A program made the translations under genes and the position numbers. From Sabellastarte sp. h YS-2021 (lineage: Eukaryota > Annelida > Polychaeta > Sabellida > Sabellidae): a DNA stretch of 64,000 nucleotides. This document shows positions 40,785 to 52,253 of this stretch, one piece after another (positions within the stretch are counted from its first letter, which is position 1; each line of letters starts with the position of its first letter). The notes beneath the pieces were generated by a model. The model made no database searches and had not been told where the DNA came from. It saw only the letters and a list, made by a program, of their open reading frames with translations. The stretch lies in the NCBI GenBank assembly GCA_964017235.1, contig OZ024931.1, positions 101,140,221-101,204,220 on the forward strand. Reading direction: 5' to 3'.

Positions 40785-41735
40785 GAGAATCAGCTAACCT
40801 AAATATTTCTATATAGATGTAGAGCTTGGTGTAAAGGTGCAGTCCCAAGCCAAACTTGTGTTCCCTAATTTTAATTTTATTGTATTATGTCCATTCATAT
40901 TCACTTTTTGGATATTGAAATTTTAAAGGCTGAACAAACAACCATACATGGTGTTGACATTCATTAAGTTTGGTCCTTTTCCATGTATGTCCTTTAAAAG
41001 GCCCCGTCAGGGGCATCTCAAATGTAATACAAATCCACTGTAGTATTCAATATGCCAAAACATTTAACCATATATGAAGAAAAACTCTCTCTCCAGGCCA
41101 AAAAGGAAAAATGATGACTAAATTTGTAATAGCTTAATAGGTGCACCTGAATATTGTCCATATAGATAAATATGTATAAATATATATATTGTCCATATAA
41201 ATATATATGTACGTATAAACACCACACATCCAAACACAGATATTTATTTCAACTGCACAATGAAATAGTTAGCAGTCACAATGTAGTGAATTGCTAAATA
41301 TATATGTACTTGTATCCACCACACACACATACACAGATATTTAATTTCAACTACTTCATAATGAAATAATTAGCAATCACAAAGTAATGACTTGTTACAT
41401 AGAGATCGAATTCAATTACATTAAAACAAGAGCAGTATGCTACCTTTTATATAGTTATCTTAACAAATATTATTGTAGAGATAGGTTTATGAAATTTTCA
41501 GACACAAGTACACTGAATCGTTTATAGTTAACAACAATTAAAGCCACAATATAGGTGGTGTTTACACCCCGAGAAAAAAAACCCCAAACATTACATTTTA
41601 TTTGATAGTCATGTTTTATCAGGTGTATACTATAATATAATAGAAATAAAAAGCATTAAGACATTTTCTAATACATGTCACCTTAAATACTGTTAACGAG
41701 AACACAGACTAAAATTTTCATAAAGTATAGTCATT
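40785..41735. other. No gene seen
   Basis: AT-rich. A sequence of about 60 bp (TATATATGTACGTATAAACA / ACAGATATTTATTTCAACT) occurs twice at about 41200-41410, a local duplication. Confidence 0.4.
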
Positions 41736-41738
41736 TTC

Positions 41739-43012
41739 TTAAATTAAAGAGTCTCTAACCCTGGACAGCACCTTACCAGCCATGTTCTTTCCTACCCACT
41801 TTTTAGGGTTGAGAGAATCACGACTACGAAGAGACATCCCTGTTCCCCAATACAAATCAGATGGATTTGCCTTAGCAAGGTCTGTACCTCTTATTTTCAT
41901 AAGGAAGTCTTTCAAACTCTTGTTTTGATTAAATTTCTCATACATGGCCTTATACATCATATCCTCAGCAACTGCATTCCAGGGGCCGTATTCACAAAAG
42001 GTCTTAGCGAAGTCTTAGGCTTAAGTTGGCTATATTTTTATACAAAACTTAAGCCTAAGACTTGGCTAAGACCTTTCGTGAATACGGCCCCAGGACTTTT
42101 TATCAATATTTTCCACTTTTTCCCCAAGCCTTTTGCTTCAGCAGGGGATTTGGCATGTTGAATCTTATCAACAAATCCTACATCTTTGAAGTGCTTTGCC
42201 TTTAAATACATAAAGTACTGTTCACTGCTGTAGAATGTATGGCCATCTGCTTGTATGTTGGCAGGATAGTGTGTGCTTAGGGCCAAAAATTTGCTGAAGA
42301 AACTGGTCACACCATTATGAGTTGTGTCAATATTGTCTGAAGTGTACTCTTTACACCCTAGTATCAAGCTATCAATCCTCAATTTTTGGTTCATCTGTGG
42401 GCAAGTTTCTAGTGCTTTAAAGTATGTAGGTAGAATTAGCCGCCTGTGTTCATGAATCTCATCAAGATAGTCATCAGCAAGGGTTATGTTTTTGGCTTTG
42501 AATGTATCACCCTTGTGGACCACCGCCATTTTAACTTTGGAACTGATGAATTTCACTAGGATAGCTCTGGGCTTGTTTCTTGCTGACGGGCCAACAAAGT
42601 GGGCCCTTTCAATATCGGTCGAATGTATATCAATTCCACAGCTTTGAAAGAGGTTTAATAGCTTTGATTCTACATCATCACTTTTATCAACTAATACCTC
42701 ATAGATTCTGAGATTATTTCTTCTAGAATATAATTCCTGTCTAATTAATCTATCTTTCAACATTTTATTTTCACTTTTCACTGGATTCAGTTCCTGTTCA
42801 ATCTGCTTAAAATCCAAGCTAAATTGCTTCACAGTGATTTCAAGATCTGTTAGTTTTTTAAGCTCTTCTAGAGCATAACTGACAGAATTTTCTATCAAAT
42901 CAAGCTTTTGTAGTTTAGTGTTTATGGGATCTAGTTTCTCATTCAATAATTGTGTTAATGCAGCCATTAAGTCACTTTTTTCTTTTTCACTCCTTGTATT
43001 TTTACTAGGCAT
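41739..43012 (-). pseudogene. L1-type ORF1 protein fused to a C-terminal NADAR domain, interrupted by a MITE
   Basis: From ATG 43012, residues 1-100 are coiled coil (LNEKLDPINTKLQKLDLIE and onward). An L1 ORF1-like RNA-binding domain follows (SRRNNLRIYEVLVDKSDD, TDIERAHFVGPSARNKPRAI, LVKFISSKVKM). From about residue 235 a NADAR (YbiA-like) fold begins: GVTSFFSKFLALSTHYPANI, HTFYSSEQYFMYLKAKHFKD, AKSPAEAKGLGKKW. After the 110-bp insert it continues WNAVAEDMMYKAMYEKFNQN, LAKANPSDLYWGTGM and WVGKNMAGKVLSRVRDSL, then stops. NADAR enzymes cleave ADP-ribose N-glycosidic bonds, including ADP-ribosyl-guanine in DNA. The Glu of the SSEQY motif and the D..W-G motif are kept. No endonuclease/RT ORF lies downstream, so it is a lone ORF1-like gene. 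Apart from the insertion no lesion is seen. Confidence 0.8.
41983..42090. mobile_element. Palindromic MITE of about 110 bp inside the NADAR domain
   Basis: GGGCCGTATTCACRAAAGGT at one end is inverted at the other, and the arms pair over almost their full length (GTCTTAGCGAAGTCTTAGGC). Flanks allow a CAG (3 bp) or CCAGG (5 bp) duplication. The two NADAR halves join in frame only if exactly 110 bp (41982-42091) are removed, so either the duplication is untidy or a small indel followed. Confidence 0.85.
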
Positions 43013-43615
43013 TATAGCAAATGTGAGTACCCACTTTAATACAAGAAATGTTTTACGAAATACTCTACTGTAGATTATTATAGATGCCAGTGAACATTAT
43101 AATGCACTATTAGTTATAATTGTCAATAAACAGTTTACTAGAAAAGCACTATAACAGACTGTAACTGATGTCCATGGAGGTATGTGATAATCATGACCTG
43201 AAGACAGCACAATACCTGAGAGTCCATATTGAAATCTGTATTGAAGAAGAACCTGACTTCATGTGGAAATAAAAAACTCCAATTTTCTCTTGCACTCAAT
43301 CCATTATCCAGGAATTTTATTGTATCAATCCTGTGCATAGAACTAACTTTACATTACATTCTGATTAGAATATAGTTTCTACTTGTATATTGTGTTAAAT
43401 TTCACATTTTATCCACAAGCACAAAAACCACACACGTGTTTTTAAGGGACCATGTCACAAAAAAAACTTTATCACAATTTTCTCATTGACTATTGCAGGG
43501 ATTTCTCTCATATCTTGCACATATGTACTAGGCCTCAATTAGATTCCCTTATGAGAGTATCAGGCCTGGATCTTTCGTAATGTTTTTTTTTTATGAATTT
43601 TTAAAATAATTTTTA
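43013..43615. other. Upstream region of the NADAR fusion gene, nothing clear
   Basis: AT-rich; no TATA box or exon that I can support. Confidence 0.3.
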
Positions 43616-43619
43616 ATGC

Positions 43620-45265
43620 AATAAAATCCATGAAATCATGCACTAAATCACTTATAACTTGAAAAGTACTGCATTTAGAGCATTTTGTTAAAATATGTTA
43701 TTCAGCTACTTTTTCCATAGCTACAACATGGTGAGTAACTTGGGAGTCCATCCCAATAGCTAAGCGAGTAATAGCTACTTTTTGACTTTTCAGTGACATC
43801 CATAATGAGTAAAATCACTTGTAACTTGAAAACTATTGCGTTTAGAGAATTTTGTATAGATATGTTATTCAGCTAATTTTGGGTCAGCTATAACATAGTA
43901 AAATTTCAGACCTGTACCTCATTGCATAGCCGAGTAATAGCTACTTTGAGGTTATCAGTGTTGAGTAAATCAGTAAGAACTTGAAAACTATTACATTTAG
44001 AGTATTTTCTTTAAATATATTACTGACCAGCTATAACATAGTAAATTTCCAGACCTGTAGCTTATATCATGGCTGAGCAATAGCTATTTTGAGGTTATCA
44101 TTGTTGAGTAAATTAGTTATAACTTGAAAACTATTGCATTTACAGAAATTTGTATAAATATGTTATTCAACAATTTTTTAGTCAACTATAACATAGTAAA
44201 ATTGCAGACCTGTAGCTTATTGCATAGCTGAGTAATAGCTACTTCCATATTATTACTGTTGAGTATATTGCTTGTAACTTGAAAACTTAACTTGATAAAC
44301 GCATTTATCTCGGAAATGGTGCGAGATACAGCAATTTCGACAAAATTATAACACACATGACATTGTAGACCTGTAGCTCATGGCATAGTTGAGCAATAGC
44401 TACTTTCAGGTTCTCACTGTTGAGTAAATCAGTTGTAACTTGAAAACTATTGCATTTAGAGAATTTTGTTTAAGTATGTTATTCACCCACTAATGGATCA
44501 CCTGTAACATAGTGAAATTGCAGGCCTGCAGCTCAATATATAGCTGAGGAATAGCTACTTTCAGGTTCTCACTGTTGAGTAAATGAGTTGTAACTTGAAA
44601 ACTGTTGCATTAGAGAATATTGTTTAAATATGTTATTCACCTACTTGGGGGTCAGCTATATCATAGTGAAATTGTACACCTGTAGCTCATGGCATAGTTG
44701 AGCAATAGCTACTTTCAGGTTCTCACTGTTGAGTAGATCAGTTGTAACATGAAAACTATTGCATTTAGAGAATTTTGTTTAAATATGTTATTCACCTATG
44801 TATGGGTCACCTGTAACATAGTGAAATTGCAGGCCTGTAGCTCAATGAATAGCTTAGTAATAGCTACTTTCAGGTTCTCACTGTTGAGTAAATGAGTTGT
44901 AACTTGAAAACTGTTGCATTTAGAGAAAATTGTTTAAATATGTTATTCACCTACTTATGGATCACCTATAACATAGTGAATTTGCAGGCCTGTAGCTCAT
45001 TGCATAGCTGAGCAATAGCTACTTTCAGGTTTTTGCTGTTGAGTTAATCAATTGAAAGTTATTGCATTTAGAGAATTTTCTTTAAATAAGTTATTCACCT
45101 TCTTTTGGGTCAGCTATAACATAGTAAAATCACGGACCTGTAGTTCATTGCATAGCTGAGCAAAAGTGCTTTAAGATTCTTACTGATGAGTAAATGTGTT
45201 GTAACTTGAAAACTATTGCATTTACAGTATTTTCTTTGAATATGTCTTTCACCTACTTTTTACAT
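43620..45265. repeat. Tandem array, about 157-bp unit, 10-11 copies
   Basis: The core GAGCAATAGCTACTTTCAGG then TCACTGTTGAGTAAATCAGT, GTAACTTGAAAACTATTGCA and GTTATTCACCTACTTATGGG recurs about every 150-160 bp, with drift that is strongest at the edges. Confidence 0.9.
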
Positions 45266-45269
45266 CTTA

Positions 45270-45925
45270 ACAGTTGACTTTGTACTTCTGAATGCCATTT
45301 GCAGGGCATAACTTTTGTGTCCTTTTCTTCTTTCACTTCTACTCTGAAACTCAAAACACACAGTCAGCAGACACATAGCCCGTTCACAGGCACTGATTGC
45401 TTGTTTCTTTGTTTTTCTGAAAATTGATTTTTAGATCATGTGACTAGATATGATGAAAAGTGAAAAAATGGGCAACCCGAGAAGGCTTGCATAGAACCTG
45501 TTTAGAACGGGCTTAAATCATAAAAAGTGCTCATTATTCAATTTTTAGGACAGCAGTCTCAGAACTGACTAGCCTTTAATATTTGACAAGAAGTGCAGTT
45601 AACATGCAATTTTTCATCAAATAAAATTATGCTATATTCAACATACACAGGTGAATCAGCACTAGAAAATTAATTTCCAGAATATATAGTTTTCTGTATG
45701 TAGCTCTAAAAATTTTAAAATTATTAACTAAATTGTATAATATAAGTGGAATCTCCATTTGGTGTTTCTCTCCCCATTCGCTCTCCATTAGGTGAATTTT
45801 TCCTTGTGGTGATTAGACTTGCTGTGGAAAACCCCATGGAATATTCTGTGACTTCATACTTAACATGTGGGTATGAATGAGTACAATGAGTTGGTACTAC
45901 TTCCGGCAATATATGAAGTTTTAAA
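45270..45925. other. No gene seen
   Basis: Low-complexity AT-rich sequence between the array and the SINE-like repeat. Confidence 0.35.
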
Positions 45926-45927
45926 GC

Positions 45928-46154
45928 TAAACAAGGCCGAAAAGGGTTTCGGTCTACTAACGCAAGCACAAAGCCATCAGAAACAGCACTAGTGCACTGA
46001 AGTGGTCACCCATCCCAGTACTAACGTAGCCCATTGCTGCTTAACTTCAGTGAAGAGACAGATACTCATCACACTAGGCCACAATTCATGAAAATCCGGA
46101 GGCAAAAAAAGTGATTCCTAGAAGCGCAAGCCTTGCTAGAGCTTGTGCTTAAAA
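45928..46154 (-). repeat. 5S rRNA-derived SINE-like repeat, copy 2
   Basis: Minus strand: GTGTGATGAGTATCTGTC, GAAGTTAAGCAGCAATGGGC and GTTAGTACTGGGATGGGTGA (46050-46003). These closely match 5S box A / intermediate element / box C. Downstream comes TAGACCGAAACCCTTTTCGG, a 6-bp hairpin. The segment upstream of the 5S part is also shared with copy 1, so the repeat unit is longer than the 5S piece. Confidence 0.7.
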
Positions 46155-46159
46155 AAAGA

Positions 46160-47277
46160 TGTCAGATCTACACTGAAATGTATGCAGTGCATTGAGTTGG
46201 TATGGACCTTGATAATGCTTGAATCCTGTGTTTGCCCAATAAATTGAATTGATTAAAATTCATTGAGTTTAGATTCCTGAGTATTGCTAGATGTAGATGT
46301 ACATTTAAACTTTAGAAATGATTGTTACTTGTTTTTAATGTAACAAAACAAGTAGAAAAACTGCTTGACTGCATTTAGAATGATAAATAATATGTGTATT
46401 TATGTCAAAATAAATTTAAAAATATTAAAATAGTTTTTATGTGGTTGTTTTATGGAAGTAGAGAATATGGTATTAAAACCAATTTAAAGGCAAATTGTTG
46501 TAGAATATGTCCCTTTTAATTTGAGGAAGTTTAGTTGTAGAATGGCCAAGATATTAAAACAATGTGTGCAGCAAATGACAGGAAATGGTGATATATATAA
46601 TGTTCAGTTTAAATATTTTCTCTGTGAGTTGTGGGTGGATTTTAATGCAATAAAACTCTCCATCATATTGGAAATTTGTTGTGTTCTATATTTGGCCATA
46701 TATATTCAAAAATTGGTACGCATAGCAGAAGACACAGAATGGTGAAAAATATAAAGTTCAATTTAAATTTTTTCTGTGAATTGTGGACATTTCCAAAAGA
46801 TAAATACCTGCAGACACCCAGCAGAAAATCATTTTATGTGATTGATTTTTTTAATCTACAAATATAATATTTATACCATTTTAAAGGCAATTTAAAACAC
46901 TTTCTGATGCTTTTTAATGAAGAAATTTGTCCATTTTAAAAGAAATTTGTCCAAAAAACACTTTTTATTTAGATGGAAGAATGGTAAAGACATGAAAATA
47001 TTTTTTAGCTAGAAATATTTAAAACACATCTGAAACAGCAATAAATGACCACACAAAAATTACCAAAATTCTGCCATAGAAGCTCACAATAAGTGAGACC
47101 CATAACATCATCCAGAGAGTGGCAAACCCTAGATAAAAATTGGAGAACAAAGGATACAACAGAAACCAATACCCATGTTCCTGCATATAATTTTAAGACA
47201 GTATCGAGTGTCAGAAATCTCAAATGAGAACTATTTATTTTGCTACATGATATGCCAGAAATAAGCATATTACTGAT
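46160..47277. other. No gene seen
   Basis: AT-rich. Weak repeats of about 155 bp with a TCTGTGARTTGTGGRCATTT-like core at 46620 and 46775. Confidence 0.35.
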
Positions 47278-47355
47278 TTATGTTTGTGGGTCAAAATCCA
47301 TGATGAGAAGCTTTTTTTGGGTTGACTGTTCTCCCTCCAGACATTCATCTTTAGG
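47278..47355 (-). CDS. Candidate last exon of the LDLa-CAP gene
   Basis: After a good acceptor (TTGTATTGTTTATGTTTTCAG on the minus strand) the frame reads PKDECLEGEQSTQKKLLIMD then FDPQT and a stop. It enters in phase 0, whereas the last certain exon (49220-49323) leaves phase 1, so an exon between them would be missing from my reading. Tentative. Confidence 0.25.
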   Translation of the reverse strand, partial: PKDECLEGEQSTQKKLLIMDFDPQT

Positions 47356-47685
47356 CTGAAAACATAAACAATACAAATATGCATATCTATTTGCACAAAA
47401 CTGGCTGAGAACAGGTGAAAAAATATTACTTGGGCTAGAAAGTATAGTCTGATTTAACTGAGTTTAAATTACACCCGAGAGATAGTATTTTGTTAAAAAT
47501 GTCCAATATCTTTCACTATTGGGCAGTTGTTCCAATGGCAGTTGAAATGATCACAAAAACCCCAAAATATACACCAGAAGTATAGGAATGAAAGGTAAGC
47601 TAGGTTTGTTTAAAAACATCTTTAAAATTACAAATTAAGGAATGGGTGTAATTTAACTAGGTTTATAGCCTCATAAGTGTCCAAT

Positions 47686-47756
47686 ATTAGAACAAAATAG
47701 ATTTCAGGACCTCATAAAAAATCCATTATTTTCTAATATTGGACACTTACGTGGCC
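47686..47756. repeat. Perfect 19-bp inverted repeat (hairpin)
   Basis: TAAGTGTCCAATATTAGAA pairs with TTCTAATATTGGACACTTA across about 32 bp. It may be a miniature TIR element. Confidence 0.8.
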
Positions 47757-48301
47757 ATTAACCTTTATGTACATAACCTGGTGAAGGTGTGTTGCCATTC
47801 ATATTCACAAAAACCTAATTTTTGCACTTTCCTATGATTATCACCCAAAGTTATTTCTTGAGACAATAATGCTCAGCAAAATGAACAAGTGGATCGGTGT
47901 TAGAGTGATCCTACCTATATATGAAAATAATGTCGCTGCCATCGATGAGGCAGTTGTAATGGCCAAAAATAATTCTCAATGTTCTCTATTGATAATTTGA
48001 GTGTGAGTATGGAGGTGAAGCTGAAATTTGTAAGTTCACAGTGATATTACTTTCTAGCCAAATTGCTTGCTTTTAACTTCAAACAAACCAATAATTAGTC
48101 TCACCTGGACATCACATTTAAAAATCTCTCACTTCACAAGATGTACCCAGTCAGAAAAAAAGCATGGAGAATATCGGTACTGTTCATGTAATCAAAGGTT
48201 TTATCAGTTCTTGTGACTGACTTCCAGTACTTGTTAACAGAACTCTTAGTTGCCAGTGTATTTTTTCAATTTCAAAACTTGGCTCTAAACTGTGTGACCA
48301 T

Positions 48302-49069
48302 GGACAAAAAGTAACTGGACAAAAAGTATTGGTCCAATAATGACCTGGACAAAAAATATTGCACACTAGGACAAAAAGTATTTAATGTTTTTATTTGAAA
48401 CAAATTGGAAGATATGTTAGTACTAACATTAAAAATACATTTCATATTTACATTTATAACTTTTTACACATATATCAGTTGTCCAACTTAGCGCAGTCAT
48501 AAATTATGCCCTATTCCCTTGAGGAAGTCTTCCATACTTTTTCCACCATTTTGTATGGTAGCACACAAGGACTTTAGTCTTTCATACTTTAGAAGAATTT
48601 AAATCTTCCTGAGCAGCTCCATATGCTTTGAAACCAGACAGAATTACAATTAACTGTTACCTTTCATGTTTTACCCCGAAGGATAATTACATTTAGCAAT
48701 CACTAGAATAGATGGCCTTAATTACAATTACACCATTTCCCTCTTGCCATTTAAACCATGCTTTCATGCTACAAAGACAATAGCTTTTGCTTTGATGCCA
48801 CACACTACAGGGAAACCACAGCCCAAGGACTTATGTTATCTCTAAGCCTAACATAACATTCTTTGTTGACCTGCTTTATAGTAAATGCCAGTATAATAAA
48901 TGTCACTTATGGAAAAATATAAAACTTACATGTAAATATATAAGGTCCATGTAATATATAATTTAGTTTATATGTACAAAAAAGGTTCTAAATAAAAAAA
49001 TAAAATATTTTTTGTCCTATGTCTGATACTTTTTGTCCAGTTACTTTTTGTCCAGTTACTTTTTGTCCT
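48302..49069. mobile_element. Short TIR element with reiterated ACTGGACAAAAAGTA ends
   Basis: The left end repeats GGACAAAAAGTAACTGGACA four times with drift (48302-48380). The right end has the inverse, TACTTTTTGTCCAGT, three times (49028-49069). The interior is non-coding. It lies in an intron of the LDLa-CAP gene. No clear target duplication. Confidence 0.65.
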
Positions 49070-49219
49070 GCAATCAGAATTCCACTCATGACACTGAGCA
49101 CCAGAGCTGATTTAGCTGTTGATCTAAAATCCCAAAGTTTGACCTTTAATACCAGAAATGTAGATACTGATCTTTGCTTTTGAATCATTGGTTTGTAAGA
49201 GTCATTGCCTAATGCTTAC

Positions 49220-49323
49220 CACAGAGCTGGTTGTGACACTTAAGTTGAGGCTGACAGTTATTGCACTGAACTCCTTTTATGTATGGCTGGTCAGGGTGAG
49301 AAGTCCACACCATCCAGTTGTAC
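49220..49323 (-). CDS. LDLa-CAP gene exon: post-CAP cysteine-rich hinge
   Basis: Acceptor CCTGTGTAG before GTACAAC and donor TGTG before GTAAGC. It joins the preceding exon in phase (CCA GG plus G TAC) and reads YNWMVWTSHPDQPYIKGVQC then NNCQPQLKCHNQLC. The PYxxGxxCxxC pattern is typical just after a CAP domain, before a hinge or EGF-like module. Five cysteines suggest an extracellular disulfide-bonded segment. Confidence 0.7.
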
Positions 49324-49752
49324 CTACACAGGACTCAGAATGTAAAAAGTCAGAGCTAAACTGTGGCCATAGGGTGTAGAGTACAACATATGCTTTAACC
49401 CACCTAAACACTAGATTTTATACTGATTTGGATTCCTTAATTACTCTTCCATCTTAGTCTGTGTACATGTATGCAGCATCCAATGTCCAGTTAGTGACTT
49501 TGAAGTATTTACATGAAGTGACAATCAAATAAAGAGAACTTGAACTAAGAAGCATTAATTTGCTGAAGAATGTATGCAGGCATTGAATAGCTTTTGTCTT
49601 TTGACACGAGATAGTTTTGCTTGTCATTCAACAAAAATAATATATTTTATAGCTAATGATGAAGCCTAGCCTATGGTTACACATTATTTTGTGACCAGCT
49701 AGCCCTGTGGTTACATACTAAAAGGATGAGGCTTACAATATGATTTTACATA

Positions 49753-49973
49753 CTCTAGTGATGAGGCTTACCCTGTGTTTACATACTCTAGTGACAAGGC
49801 TTACCCTGTGTTTACATACTCTAGTGACGAGGCTTACCCTGTGTTTACATACTCTAATGACAAGGCTTACCCTGTGTTTACATACTCTAGTGACAAGGCT
49901 TACCCTGTGTTTACATACTCTAGTAACAAGGCTTACCCTGTGTGTACATACTCTAGTGACAAGGCTTACCCTG
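49753..49973. repeat. 33-bp minisatellite beginning at the 5' splice site of a CAP exon
   Basis: On the minus strand each unit reads GGGTAAGCCTTGTCACTAGA then GTATGTAAACACA. The first copy is the real splice donor (CCAGG then GTAAGCC). About seven further copies of ACAGGGTAAGCC follow at 33-bp spacing. Plus-strand frames through it are artefacts. Confidence 0.9.
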
Positions 49974-50085
49974 GACTGTAGTTACAGACAAAGTTCCAAA
50001 AGACAGTTTGCACAGGGTCCTCTGTTCTTGTACGAACACATTGCACCAGAGCACAGCCAACATTTCTGGTGTATGCAGTAACAAG
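49970..50085 (-). CDS. LDLa-CAP gene exon: end of the CAP domain
   Basis: Acceptor GATTGTGATTGCAG; donor CCAGG then GTAAGCC. Reads LVTAYTRNVGCALVQCVRTR, then TVFWNFVCNYSPG. VGCA...C is the CAP1 end and CNYSPG is the CAP2 signature. Joined to the previous exon it gives GHYKV-LVTAYT, where the family usually has GHYTQVVWAxT, so the conserved Trp is missing. Confidence 0.85.
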
Positions 50086-50249
50086 CTGCAATCACAATCA
50101 AAGTGCTTACAAAACATGTATGGCAGGATATTTATATGTTTGTTATTTTTTCAATTTTTTAATTTGAACCACATAGGTTTTATGGTTTGAGTGTAACTGT
50201 GAGTTAATTTGTGCATATTGAGTATTTCACAAAGGTTAGAGTTGCTTAC

Positions 50250-50358
50250 CACTTTGTAATGCCCACACTGGCCTGTGCATTTGTCACCGTCAAAATCATA
50301 CATCTCTTTCTCTCTGTACCAGGCATCAATCATCCTTAAGATGTGATCTGTTGTTATA
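50250..50358 (-). CDS. LDLa-CAP gene exon: CAP domain middle
   Basis: The acceptor after a pyrimidine-rich tract (TATTTTCTTGTATTTAAG) and the donor GTG before GTAAGC fit both neighbours in phase. Reads SITTDHILRMIDAWYREKEM then CTGQCGHYKV. The AWYxE helix and GHY (active-site-like His) are CAP hallmarks. Confidence 0.8.
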
Positions 50359-50399
50359 CTTAAATACAAGAAAATATCTGGACTTACTTTTAAACATAA

Positions 50400-51660
50400 A
50401 AAACCCCCTTCATTGCACAATCTGCAGAACATATATAATTAATTGAAATTTAAATTTAAGGTCACACTGTTGCATGGTATGTAATATTTCTTTTGCTTTC
50501 TAACAGTCTTATGTGTGGATATAACAACCCAGAGTGGTTTAAGACCAATAAGTGTTCCACAGTGTAGAACTAATGATAATTCATCATTTCATAAGATTTG
50601 AAAAGTGTTGTGACAGTCACAAAGTCATGGATCATCTGAATCATATGTAACATAGACAAAAATACACCCCAAAGGAAAAAAACTTCAGAAAGTTAAAGCT
50701 TAATGCATCCATTTTATTGCTTCATATTTAATATTGTGTTTTTTTTGTTTAATTGTAACCCTTAGTTAAGACAAGTATAACCCAGTCTTAGTTTTAAAAA
50801 CTATCTTTTTGTGTCAAAGTGTTTATGACTCTTTGGAATACATAGTATTTGTCGTGATCTTTTCATTTCTTTTCAGTAGAATCCAATAAACAACATGCAA
50901 CACTTGCTCTTGTTTGGGTATCAAAGGTAGTTTGTGTACTGTGATCCTTCTGCCAAGGCAAAGTGATGCATTTACTTTTTTGCTTCGACTTTAATTTTGT
51001 TGTAAACAGAGTGTTTGAAATAATATATCCTCCATTTAAACAGGTCATGTGATTTCTTCAATTCTATTTTTAGATTGCATGCTTACCGGTTGGTTTTCTG
51101 TCACTCTGCAAACTTGTCATAATAGGTACTTGTGTTAATCCGTATTAAAGTACAAAAACTATAGAGCAAGATAGACTGGAACCATCATAAATATTTAAAA
51201 AAAAAAAATCTATTTCTTTTTGCAACACAATGGGTAACTGTTTGGTATAAGTACCGAACTGACATAATAAATACATAAATCAAGAGCATTTAGGGAGCAC
51301 AGACCTCTGCCAAGCCACATAATAATAAGTAAAAGGGAAATCCAGATTATTTTTTGATTATTTTTCTCAAAATTTAATAGGATCTAAGGTTTTTTCATGA
51401 AGTTCCAACTAGTAGTACTTGTGTAATCCTGTTAACAAACAAAGAGATAAAATAAATGAAAATGAAAATAATACCTCCTTGGTGAAGGTAATCAATGGAT
51501 CCACCACCCTGGAGTGTAACTGTTAATTACCTTTAATTTGTTTATTTCTTTAAAAGTTGTTTCTTGACAATTGTGTTTGCTGGTGTTTTTACTTCAAGCC
51601 TGTTTTCAATGTTATTGATAATTATGATGGCAACAGCTGAGATGTGTCTGAAGTTTGTAG
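50400..51660. other. Intron of the LDLa-CAP gene
   Basis: AT-rich intronic sequence without other supported features. Confidence 0.5.
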
Positions 51661-51667
51661 TGTTCAC

Positions 51668-51804
51668 CTGTGTTCAGTGTATATCCGTGCCACATTCTGA
51701 CTGAAATCTGGCTCCATGTTTCCATGTGGACTTTCACCCCAGCTGGGGAGTCTGCACAGTTTAGCTTGCATATGTGCCTTCTCATAAGCAGCTGCACTCC
51801 ATTG
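51668..51804 (-). CDS. LDLa-CAP gene exon: CAP helix 1 and following loop
   Basis: Acceptor TTTTAATTTAG, donor CACAG before GTGAAC. Phase 0 in, two bases out. Reads QWSAAAYEKAHMQAKLCRLP then SWGESPHGNM and QNVARIYTEH. It aligns with the W..xA...A..C...N......GQN.A pattern of CAP domains. Confidence 0.8.
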
Positions 51805-51908
51805 CTAAATTAAAATAAAATATTTCCTTATTGCCTTACAAGCTTAGCAGAAAGACATCAGTATGAATATTAACTGGTTGTTTGTTTTGGTGTTCCTGTG
51901 TTTACACA

Positions 51909-52253
51909 TTCCAGTAGGTTGATGTTTGTGATGTGTTCCTTTGCTTACATTTACCAGTGAGTTGATGTTTGTGGTGTGTTGCTTTGTTTACATTTACCAG
52001 TGAGTTGATGTTTGTGGTGTGTTTCCGTGTTCACACTAACCAGTAGGTTGATGTTTGTGGTGTTTCTGTGTTTACACCTACCAGTGAGTTGATGTTTGTG
52101 GTTTGTTCCTTTGATATGCATTTACCAGTGAGTTGATGTTTGTGGTGTGTTTCTGTGTTCACCCTTAACAGTGAGTTGATGTTTGTGGTGTGTTCCTTTG
52201 TTTACACTTAGAAGTCAGTTAATGTTTGTGGTGTGTTACTTGTTCACACTTAC
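51909..52253. repeat. About 43-bp minisatellite beginning at the 5' splice site of the first CAP exon
   Basis: On the minus strand the units read AACATCAACTCACTGGTAAA followed by TGTAAACAAAGGAACACACC. About eight units, with the real exon end AACATGAACCAACTG and donor GTAAGTG as the first. The exon-like 15 bases match the true exon end at 12 positions. Confidence 0.9.

Noticed and set aside
46003-46050. True 5S rRNA gene
   Set aside because: Only the internal promoter region matches; the flanking stem sequences of 5S are absent and a non-5S body follows.
49740-50081. 113-residue plus-strand ORF with 11-residue repeats
   Set aside because: It is the 33-bp minisatellite; the real coding sequence here is the minus-strand CAP exon.
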